The notes beneath the pieces are model-generated. The model worked only from the letters and a program-made list of their open reading frames with translations, searched no databases and was not told where the DNA came from. Both the position numbers and the translations under genes were made by a program. Of a stretch of 5,056 nt of DNA, positions 1-5,056 are shown in pieces (positions within the stretch are counted from its first letter, which is position 1; each line of letters begins with the position of its first letter). Origin of the DNA: Acidobacteriota bacterium (GTDB lineage Bacteria; Acidobacteriota; Terriglobia; Terriglobales; Acidobacteriaceae); the NCBI GenBank assembly GCA_003225515.1, contig QIAK01000306.1, positions 2,142 to 7,197 on the forward strand, in the 5' to 3' direction.

Positions 1-866
1 AGGCCGAGTTTATCGCGTAACGTCTTCTGCACTTTCTCGAATTCGTTCTTGCGCAGCACGCCGTTGTTCACGAAGATGCAGGTCAGCCGCGATTTGCCTT
101 TTGCATCGCGCAGAGCACGATCGACCAGCACGGCCGCGACCGATGAATCCACGCCGCCGGAGAGCGCCAAAATCGCTCGTCCGCTCCCCACTTGTTGTTT
201 CACCTGTTCGATCGTGGATTCGATAAAACGCTGCGGCGTCCACGTAGGCTTCGCCCCGCAGATCTGGAAGATGAAGTTCTTCAGAATCTGTGTGCCTTGC
301 GGCGTGTGATGCACTTCAGGATGGAACTGCACCGCATACCATTTTTTCGCGGGGTTCTGAATTCCCGCCACCGCATAGTGCGTCTTGGCCATCAGCTCAA
401 AGCCGGGAGGCAGCTCGAGCGCCTCGTCTCCGTGCGACATCCACACCGCAAGCTTCTTGGCGAGACCTTGAAACAGAATTGATTCGGAAACGATATCGAT
501 TTCCGCATGGCCATACTCGCGCTTGTCGGCCGGGCGCACCTTGCCACCCAACGTGTGCACCATGAATTGCAACCCATAACAGATGCCGAGCACGGGCACG
601 CCCAGTTCGAACACGCGCGCATCGGCGGGGGGAGCATCTTTGTCGTACACCGACCAGGGCGCCCCCGACAGAATGATTCCAGCAGGCGCATAGCTCTTCA
701 CCTCATCAAGCTTGGCCGTACAAGGCAACACGACGGAAAAAACATTCTGTTCGCGGATGCGACGCGCGATCAGTTGGGTATACTGCGCGCCAAAATCGAG
801 AATGACGATGGACTGACCGAGAGCCGATTGGCCGAGAGCTTGCTTGTGTGGGGATTGGGTTTCCAC
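1..866 (-). CDS. guaA: GMP synthase (glutamine-hydrolysing), 5' part, cut by left window edge
   Basis: Cytoplasmic enzyme that converts XMP to GMP using ATP and ammonia released from glutamine, the last step of de novo guanine nucleotide synthesis. I translated the reverse strand and found 288 uninterrupted codons with no frameshift. The class I amidotransferase domain spans about residues 19-203: ILDFGAQY (22-29), oxyanion strand ILSGAP (65-70), nucleophile Cys96 in GICYG, WMSHGD (142-147), and His182/Glu184 in FHPEV completing the triad. The ATP-pyrophosphatase domain follows with P-loop SGGVDSS (236-242) and FVNNGVLRKNE (265-275). The rest of that domain and the C-terminal dimerisation domain lie outside the window (family length about 515-525). 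The start is inferred as GTG at 864-866: no ATG exists in frame back to an upstream stop, and no ATG, GTG, TTG or CTG lies between this GTG and the conserved SIVILD. The upstream Shine-Dalgarno is weak (a GAG about 10 nt away). TTG at 879-881 and CTG at 885-887 are alternatives. Identity is very secure; the start is less so. Confidence 0.97.
   Translation of the reverse strand, partial: METQSPHKQALGQSALGQSIVILDFGAQYTQLIARRIREQNVFSVVLPCTAKLDEVKSYAPAGIILSGAPWSVYDKDAPPADARVFELGVPVLGICYGLQFMVHTLGGKVRPADKREYGHAEIDIVSESILFQGLAKKLAVWMSHGDEALELPPGFELMAKTHYAVAGIQNPAKKWYAVQFHPEVHHTPQGTQILKNFIFQICGAKPTWTPQRFIESTIEQVKQQVGSGRAILALSGGVDSSVAAVLVDRALRDAKGKSRLTCIFVNNGVLRKNEFEKVQKTLRDKLG
810..839 (-). repeat. 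15-bp in-frame tandem duplication at the guaA N-terminus
   Basis: Two adjacent 15-bp units (825-839 and 810-824) match at 12 of 15 positions and encode ALGQS-ALGQS, residues 10-19 of GuaA as started here. The second unit runs directly into the conserved IVILDFGAQY strand, so the duplication lengthens only the leader. Because 15 is a multiple of three, the frame is kept. Most GuaA proteins have only a few residues before this strand. Confidence 0.7.
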
Positions 867-920
867 AAATGAGTTTCTCAAATTCAGGAGCCGGGTGTAA
901 AGGAAAGCGATTCGTCGGGG

Positions 921-1114
921 GTGGGTCAGTTTGGATTCTGACCGACATTGTCAATTCTTTTCGGTTGCGTCATCCCGAGCGGAGCCGTTCTTCAGGCGAA
1001 GAGAGGGATCTCGCGCGGAGCGACACGGTGATGCGCGCGAGATCCCGCCGCCGGCTGGTGAAAACGCGGGCGTTCGGGATAACTCATGCAAGAAAGAAAT
1101 TCAACCTGACCCAC
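921..1114. mobile_element. MITE-like non-coding element with terminal inverted repeats and nested palindromes
   Basis: The left end (921-935) and the reverse complement of the right end (1100-1114) match at 13 of 15 positions, including a perfect outer nonamer GTGGGTCAG/CTGACCCAC. Inside lies a long imperfect hairpin (969-1083, separate entry). The roughly 194-bp unit encodes no convincing protein, has no transposase, and fills most of the spacer between the membrane-protein gene and guaA. A small extra hairpin at the left end pairs 924-929 with 938-943. I see no clear target-site duplication. It could be a passively mobilised element, or two unrelated repeat types that happen to nest. The name is structural inference; no family was identified. 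Confidence 0.5.
969..1083. repeat. Long imperfect palindrome, GTCATCCCGAGCG-type dispersed repeat (copy 1)
   Basis: Outer arms GTCATCCCGA (969-978) and TCGGGATAAC (1074-1083) pair at 9 of 10 positions. Inner arms 1005-1017 and 1034-1046 are perfect 13-bp inverted repeats (GGGATCTCGCGCG and its complement) around a 16-nt loop. Both arm pairs share a centre near 1025-1026, so the block folds as one stem-loop. Between them CGTTCTTCA (986-994) pairs with TGAAAACG (1059-1066) with one bulged base. Related heads recur in the second spacer. From memory, 'GTCATCCTGAGCG...GGATCT' repeats are abundant between genes in acidobacteria, and their translation (HPERS...RDL) pollutes ORF predictions. Confidence 0.7.
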
Positions 1115-1122
1115 TGCCGCTT

Positions 1123-1154
1123 CGTCTCGCAGAGACGTTGCTAACTACGTCTCT
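1123..1154. repeat. AGAGACGT palindrome spanning the stop codon of the membrane-protein gene
   Basis: AGAGACGT (1131-1138) and ACGTCTCT (1147-1154) form a perfect 8-bp stem around an 8-nt loop. A third arm, CGTCTC (1123-1128), can alternatively pair with GAGACG (1132-1137), so two hairpins compete for the same bases. The TAG stop of the upstream gene (1145-1147) lies at the loop edge and the palindrome encodes its last residues (VET). In the minus-strand transcript this could mark a 3' end, but no U-run follows, so a classical intrinsic terminator is doubtful. It resembles the GTAGAGACG...CGTCTCTAC palindromes I recall as dispersed repeats in some bacteria. Confidence 0.55.
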
Positions 1155-2224
1155 ACAGGAAGCATGGGCACATCGCTGAGTATGGGTTCGTCACGATCAA
1201 TAGTGGTCTGCAACGGCGGGCCGGCAGCGGGAACCGTAGGTTGCGGATAGGGCGGCAGTGGTGAGAGCAATGCCTCCGGCATCTCAGCAATACAAACGTA
1301 TCCCGCCAGACGCGCCATATACAGCCAGTCAGCCAGCGCGAAATAGATCAGCGCTGCGCAAACGATCGCTGCCAGGATTAGCCTCCATGGAACAATTCCC
1401 GCAAAGCCCAGCGGCATGGAAGCGACCGTGATCGCCGCCACGAAAGCGACCAGGTGAGCCAGTCCAGTCCAAATACTGACGGCGAAAACACGCCCTGTGC
1501 GCTCCCGACAAAGCGCTACCGCCGCAGTGAGCGCGCCGAAAACACCTTCGCCATCGCGAACGGCAAACATCCCGGCCAGCGACAGAAACCAGTTCAGCGC
1601 CAACCATGACAGGGCAACCAGCGCAGCCAGAGGGAGAAATAGAAGGAATGCAAGTCCGGGTTGAGGATTGGCAGCGGGTGAAGCAAATCCCGCCAGGATC
1701 GACGCCCCGGCGAAACCGAAAACGCCAGCCACTGCCAAAGCGGCGCGCAGAAAGTTGAGCCGAAGCAATGCCGGCAGCGCATTGTTCTCCCAACTCGACT
1801 CATTATCCTCACGAGTCGCAGAGATATCACTTGCAACATCTCGTTCGCCACTCTTCAAAACGCGAGGATCTCTCCGAAAATAATCAAGCAGGCCTCGCAC
1901 GGTAGCGATCCGGCCCACGGACCCAGCAATAATCCAGAGCACGCCCAGCATCATTGCCGCAAACAACGAGGCAAAAGCGGCGCGGTGTAAACTTCCGCGC
2001 AGAATGTGAGCGATGGCCTCTCCGACAAGATAAGGATGACGCGTGCGCAGAAACAGAAGTTCGCCGTTGGTGACGGGCAGCGTGTCGAGATATTCGAATA
2101 CCTCAACCACGAACAATGCCGCACCGGTTGCGCCGCCGACCCACCGCCACATGATTTCTGCCAGCGTCAGGGAGGGCCGCCGAAATGCCGTCCGGAAACC
2201 TTCCACCGTAGGTGAGATGGCCAT
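1145..2224 (-). CDS. Multi-pass inner-membrane protein of unknown function, 359 aa
   Basis: I do not recognise a named family. The protein starts with an amphipathic, basic N-terminus (EGFRTAFRRPSLTLAEIMWRW, about residues 8-28). Hydrophobic segments follow at about 30-46, 83-105, 158-182, 190-221, 246-271 and 279-311, giving five or six membrane passes. Between the second and third is a charged, hydrophilic loop (about 116-150, rich in Asp, Glu, Arg and Ser). The C-terminus from about 316 is proline-rich and non-membrane (SPLPPYPQPT). There is no cleavable signal peptide, metal-binding cluster or nucleotide-binding motif. The ATG at 2222-2224 is the first Met and keeps the basic N-terminal stretch; its ribosome-binding site is poor and a hairpin lies 6 nt upstream. 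It sits between leuS and guaA in the same direction, about 267 and 278 bp away, so it is probably not tightly co-transcribed. Coding is supported by the long open frame and coherent membrane topology. Function remains unassigned. Confidence 0.85.
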   Translation of the reverse strand: MAISPTVEGFRTAFRRPSLTLAEIMWRWVGGATGAALFVVEVFEYLDTLPVTNGELLFLRTRHPYLVGEAIAHILRGSLHRAAFASLFAAMMLGVLWIIAGSVGRIATVRGLLDYFRRDPRVLKSGERDVASDISATREDNESSWENNALPALLRLNFLRAALAVAGVFGFAGASILAGFASPAANPQPGLAFLLFLPLAALVALSWLALNWFLSLAGMFAVRDGEGVFGALTAAVALCRERTGRVFAVSIWTGLAHLVAFVAAITVASMPLGFAGIVPWRLILAAIVCAALIYFALADWLYMARLAGYVCIAEMPEALLSPLPPYPQPTVPAAGPPLQTTIDRDEPILSDVPMLPVET

Positions 2225-2230
2225 GTAACT

Positions 2231-2258
2231 TCAGGATAACCTATCAGTGTAATCCTGA
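2231..2258. repeat. Hairpin just upstream of the membrane-protein start codon
   Basis: TCAGGATAAC (2231-2240) and GTAATCCTGA (2249-2258) pair at 9 of 10 positions around the 8-nt loop CTATCAGT. On the minus-strand transcript the stem ends 6 nt before the ATG, so any ribosome-binding sequence would be in or beside it. The arms are two oppositely facing copies of the GTCATCCTGA repeat head, one of them belonging to the repeat at 2249-2304. It could dampen translation initiation or simply be a repeat inserted close to the gene; the sequence alone does not decide. Confidence 0.6.
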
Positions 2259-2304
2259 GCGCAGCCTTGGCTGCGCGAAGTGGAGACGATGCGGTGCTGG
2301 GATT
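2249..2304. repeat. GTCATCCTGAGCG-type dispersed repeat (copy 2)
   Basis: The copy begins with a variant head, GTAATCCTGAGCGCAGCC (2249-2266). GCGCAGCC (2259-2266) and GGCTGCGC (2269-2276) form a perfect 8-bp inverted repeat separated by two bases. GAAGTGG follows, and a short outer arm AATCC (2251-2255) matches GGATT (2300-2304). The right boundary is approximate. The head matches copy 1 and the reversed copy 3, while the interior differs, as expected for a diverged repeat family. Confidence 0.55.
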
Positions 2305-2390
2305 CCTACCCACCTTCGCAACGCCCTTGACCGTGAAGGAATTCTCCGCGTTAGAATGAAAATCAGAAGGCTCTATCGTGCGAATGCCTC

Positions 2391-2410
2391 GCGCCAACTG
2401 ATGTTGACGC
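2391..2410. repeat. Small hairpin in the leuS to membrane-protein spacer
   Basis: GCGCCAAC (2391-2398) and GTTGACGC (2403-2410) flank a 4-nt loop. Seven of eight positions pair as DNA; in the minus-strand RNA the eighth becomes a G-U pair, making a full 8-bp stem. It lies about 80 nt past the leuS stop and has no U-run after it, so a role as transcription terminator is possible but unproven. Confidence 0.35.
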
Positions 2411-2420
2411 AAGCTGAGAG

Positions 2421-2480
2421 GGGTCCTTCGACTGCATGACCGCTTCGCATTCGCGAAGCAGCCACTTCGCCCAGGATGAC
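2421..2480 (-). repeat. GTCATCCTGAGCG-type dispersed repeat (copy 3), just downstream of leuS
   Basis: Read on the minus strand it begins GTCATCCTGGGCGAAGTGG (2480-2462) and ends TCGAAGGACCCC (2432-2421). The core GCTTCGC (2442-2448) and GCGAAGC (2453-2459) is a perfect 7-bp stem with a 4-nt loop. It begins 11 nt after the leuS stop codon. It may act as a 3'-end structure for the leuS mRNA, but the T-run expected of an intrinsic terminator is absent. The head and the GAAGTGG segment tie it to copy 2; its orientation is opposite. Confidence 0.6.
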
Positions 2481-2491
2481 AAGGGGGAAAG

Positions 2492-5053
2492 TTATTTCAC
2501 CACGATATTCAACAGCTTGCCCGGAACGTAGATCTTCTTCACGATCTGCTTCCCGGCTATGGCAGCCCGCGTTTTTTCGTCGGCGAGAGCGCGCGCCACT
2601 ACTGTTTCTTCCGTAGCATCAGCGGACACAACGATGCGGCTGCGCAGCTTGCCATTGACCTGCACCGGAATCTCAAGCTCTTCTTCTTTCGCGAGTTCAG
2701 CGTCATACTTCGGCCACGCAGCTTTGAGCAGGTTGCCCTTTTCGCCCAGCATCTCCCACAGTTCGTGCGCGAGATATGGCGCAAAGGGCGCGAGCAGCAA
2801 TACAAGATCGCGCTGCACTTCAGCGAGAAACGAAGCAGGAATCAACTTCTGCGCGATCGCCTCCTCGGCCCCATACAACGTATTCACCAACTCCATGATG
2901 GCCGACACGCAGGTATTGAAGTGCCAGCGTCCCTGGAAGTCGTCGCTCACTCGCTTGATGGTCTGGTGCAGCTTGCGTTGAATCGAGCGCGCCTGGGGCG
3001 GCAACTCCGTTGGCGGCGCAGCAGAGTTTGCCGTCGACGCATTGCGCACGATGAACCGATACACGCGGCCAAGGAACCGCTGAATGCCCTCCACCCCGGA
3101 ATCCTGCCAGTCGAGGTCGCGATCCGGCGGCGCAGCGAACAAACTGTTCAGGCGCGCCGCATCGGCGCCATAGCGCGCGACCATTTCGTCCGGCGAGACC
3201 ACGTTGCCCAGGCTTTTCGACATCTTGGCGCCATCTTTGATCACCATGCCTTGCGTGAACAACCGCTCAACCGGCTCATCGTTGGTAATCATGCCGAGAT
3301 CGCGCATGAACTTCGTCCAGAAGCGCGAGTAGATCAGATGCAAAATGGCATGCTCGACTCCGCCAATGTACTGATCGATCGGAAACCAGTACTGGGCAGT
3401 CTTCCCGTCGAAAGGCGCGCGATCATTGTGCGCGTCCGTGTAACGATAGAAATACCAGGACGAGTCGACAAACGTGTCCATGGTATCGGTCTCGCGCCTC
3501 GCGGGTCCGCCGCACTTAGGGCAAGTCGCGTTGACGAACTCCGGCACTCTCCCCAGCGGAGAGCCGCCGGTGAGCGTAATGTCCACATTTTCGGGCAAAA
3601 TTACCGGCAGATCTTTTTCCGGTACCGCGACGATCCCGTCCTTCTCGCAATACAACATCGGAATCGGAGTTCCCCAGTAGCGTTGCCGCGAAATGCCCCA
3701 ATCCTTGAGGCGGTACGTCACGGTCGCTTTGCCGAATTTATTCTCTTCGGCGTAAGCAGACATCGCCTTGATCGCATCCGCGCACTCCGATCCGGTGTAG
3801 CGCCCGGAGTTGATCAGCATGCCATCATGTCCGACGTACGGAAGAAGCGGCTCCGCTACGGTCTCTTCGAGATCGGTTGAGATCGGCAAAATAACCAGCC
3901 GGATCTCAAGGTTGTACTTTTTAGCGAATTCGTAATCGCGCTCGTCATGCGCAGGCACGCTCATGATGGCGCCCGTACCATAGTCCATCAAAATATAGTT
4001 CGCGACCCAAACCGGAATGCTCTCGCTGTTAAACGGATTCGTGGCATAACGCCCAGTGAATACGCCGTGTTTTTCAATCTCCCCGATGTCGCCGGTTTCT
4101 CTCGCCTTGCGCTGCTCGGAAATCAATTGATCGACTTTGGCGCGTAAATCAGGGTCCGCCGTCGCAAGATCCTTGACGATGGGATGCTCGGGAGCAAGTT
4201 GCACAGAAGTCGCGCCGAAAATCGTATCCACGCGCGTGGTGAAGACCTTGATGGTTGAACCGCCCGGGCCATATCCCTTGTGGTTCTCGCCATAATCCAG
4301 TTTGAAGTCGACCAGCGTGCCTTCACTCCGGCCAATCCAGTTGCGCTGCATGGTCCGGACTTTCTCCGGCCAGCCATCGAGCTCATCGAGATCGCGCAGC
4401 AACTCGTCGGCGTACTTCGTGGTGCGCACGAACCACTGTTCGAGTTCGCGCTGTTCCACCACCGTGTCTTCATGCCGCCAGCAACATCCATTCACGACCT
4501 GCTCATTGGCCAGCACGGTCGCACAGCTCGGACACCAATTGACCTTGCTCTTCTTGCGATAAGCAAGGCCTTGCTCGAAGAGCTTCAGGAAGAACCACTG
4601 GTTCCAGCGGTAGTAATCCGGCAAACACGTAGTCACCTCGCGCATCCAGTCGTAGGCGAAGCCGAGGCGCTTCATCTGCGCCTTCATATTAGCGATGTTG
4701 TTCAGCGTCCACTGCCGCGGCGGCGTATTGTTTTGAATCGCCGCATTTTCCGCCGGCAAGCCGAACGAGTCCCATCCCATGGGATGGAGAACGTTGTAGC
4801 CGTTCATCCACATGTAGCGGGCGAGCGCGTCGCCGATTGCGTAATTGCGCACGTGTCCCATATGCAGCGCGCCCGAGGGATAGGGCAGCATTTCGAGCAC
4901 GTAATATTTTTTCTTGGTTGAATCAGGCTCGGCAGCGTAAAGAGACGCGTCCTGCTGCCAGCGCTCGTACCACTTCATTTCAACGCGCTGGGGATCATAG
5001 CGCTCGTCATTGGGACGAGTCGAAAGTGTCCCGGATTCAGAGCCGCGAGTCAC
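2492..5053 (-). CDS. leuS: Leucyl-tRNA synthetase (853 aa from GTG; start may lie beyond the window)
   Basis: Cytoplasmic class I synthetase that charges tRNA-Leu using ATP and hydrolyses mischarged tRNA. The length fits bacterial LeuS (E. coli 860 aa). Seen in order: PYPSGALHMGH with the HIGH-type motif (57-67); GWDSFGLPAENAA (93-105); a zinc-binding insert with Cys174, Cys177 and a second pair in GCCWRH (189-194), where a His stands where many homologues have Cys; CP1 editing domain (about 235-430) with FTTRVDTIFGAT (271-282) and VPAHDERDYEFA (366-377); DWGISRQRYWG (451-461); CPKC (511-514); GGVEHAILHLIYSRFWTKF (564-582); KMSKS (610-614); an alpha-helical anticodon-binding region (about 690-780); and the C-terminal domain to VVK. 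All catalytic signatures are intact. The start used is GTG at 5051-5053, 18 residues before the conserved RYDPQ, but the frame is open to the right edge. The TAA stop is followed 11 nt later by a palindromic repeat. Confidence 0.98.
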   Translation of the reverse strand: MTRGSESGTLSTRPNDERYDPQRVEMKWYERWQQDASLYAAEPDSTKKKYYVLEMLPYPSGALHMGHVRNYAIGDALARYMWMNGYNVLHPMGWDSFGLPAENAAIQNNTPPRQWTLNNIANMKAQMKRLGFAYDWMREVTTCLPDYYRWNQWFFLKLFEQGLAYRKKSKVNWCPSCATVLANEQVVNGCCWRHEDTVVEQRELEQWFVRTTKYADELLRDLDELDGWPEKVRTMQRNWIGRSEGTLVDFKLDYGENHKGYGPGGSTIKVFTTRVDTIFGATSVQLAPEHPIVKDLATADPDLRAKVDQLISEQRKARETGDIGEIEKHGVFTGRYATNPFNSESIPVWVANYILMDYGTGAIMSVPAHDERDYEFAKKYNLEIRLVILPISTDLEETVAEPLLPYVGHDGMLINSGRYTGSECADAIKAMSAYAEENKFGKATVTYRLKDWGISRQRYWGTPIPMLYCEKDGIVAVPEKDLPVILPENVDITLTGGSPLGRVPEFVNATCPKCGGPARRETDTMDTFVDSSWYFYRYTDAHNDRAPFDGKTAQYWFPIDQYIGGVEHAILHLIYSRFWTKFMRDLGMITNDEPVERLFTQGMVIKDGAKMSKSLGNVVSPDEMVARYGADAARLNSLFAAPPDRDLDWQDSGVEGIQRFLGRVYRFIVRNASTANSAAPPTELPPQARSIQRKLHQTIKRVSDDFQGRWHFNTCVSAIMELVNTLYGAEEAIAQKLIPASFLAEVQRDLVLLLAPFAPYLAHELWEMLGEKGNLLKAAWPKYDAELAKEEELEIPVQVNGKLRSRIVVSADATEETVVARALADEKTRAAIAGKQIVKKIYVPGKLLNIVVK

Positions 5054-5056
5054 AGC

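Noticed and set aside
706..954. Minus-strand 82-codon frame starting with ATG upstream of guaA
   Set aside because: It is out of frame with guaA and runs into the conserved guaA coding sequence; its composition is typical of a shadow frame.
926..954. TTGACA on the minus strand (949-954) as a guaA promoter
   Set aside because: At 16-18 nt spacing no sequence resembling TATAAT is present, and the hexamer lies within the repeat element.
911..1126. TTCGTC at 911-916 and 1121-1126 as a target-site duplication of the MITE-like element
   Set aside because: The copies lie at unequal distances from the element ends (4 and 6 nt) and are short enough to be chance.
848..1144. Plus-strand open frame of 98 codons covering the guaA upstream spacer
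   Set aside because: Its product (RHPERSRSSGEERDL...) is the translation of the palindromic repeat, a known type of spurious protein; no ribosome-binding site supports it.
2327..2357. TTGACC...TAGAAT as a plus-strand promoter
   Set aside because: The spacer is 19 nt and no plus-strand gene lies downstream; it is probably chance.
2167..2412. Minus-strand 81-codon frame in the spacer and over the membrane-protein start
   Set aside because: About a third is translated repeat sequence and its end overlaps the membrane-protein gene in another frame; no family or start signal seen.
2212..2439. Plus-strand 75-codon frame in the second spacer
   Set aside because: It contains the repeat translation NPERSLGCAKW and has no start signal or recognisable product.
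2765..3880. Long open frame (371 codons) on the plus strand antisense to leuS
   Set aside because: It mirrors a strongly conserved leuS frame in GC-rich DNA; its product is Arg/His-rich without domains, and leuS fully explains the region.
4280..4921. Second antisense open frame (213 codons) over leuS
   Set aside because: It overlaps the HIGH-motif and zinc regions of LeuS; the product has no family features, so it is a shadow frame.

Overview
The window is a housekeeping segment of a moderately GC-rich bacterial chromosome. All three genes lie on the minus strand. In transcription order they are leuS (leucyl-tRNA synthetase, right half), a multi-pass membrane protein of unknown function (centre), and the 5' part of guaA (glutamine-hydrolysing GMP synthase, cut by the left edge). 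The protein style, and above all the palindromic repeats of the GTCATCC(T/C)GAGCG type between genes, suggest an acidobacterium (Terriglobia/Koribacter-like). That assignment is recollection-based inference, not proof.

Layout. 1-866: guaA, 288 codons of an expected ~515-520, with an intact glutamine amidotransferase domain and the start of the ATP-pyrophosphatase domain. It has no ATG and very probably starts at GTG. Just after the start is a 15-bp in-frame tandem duplication (ALGQS-ALGQS). 867-1144: a non-coding spacer mostly filled by a MITE-like element (921-1114) with 15-bp terminal inverted repeats around a long imperfect hairpin. A separate palindrome (1123-1154) overlaps the stop codon of the next gene. 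1145-2224: membrane protein, 359 aa. 2225-2491: a second spacer with a hairpin directly before the membrane-protein ATG (2231-2258), a repeat copy (2249-2304), a small hairpin (2391-2410) and another repeat copy just after leuS (2421-2480). I see nothing recognisable in 2305-2390. 2492-5053: leuS, 853 codons from a GTG near the right edge; the frame stays open to the edge, so the true start may lie outside.

The three genes share orientation, but the spacers of about 267 and 278 bp are full of palindromes and do not look like a tight operon. leuS and guaA have unrelated core roles (tRNA charging and GMP synthesis), so their proximity says little about the membrane protein. I found no tRNA, rRNA, CRISPR array, transposase or defence gene, and no new multi-gene system. 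The only unexplained structure is the intergenic palindromic repeats and how they abut the gene starts and stops.
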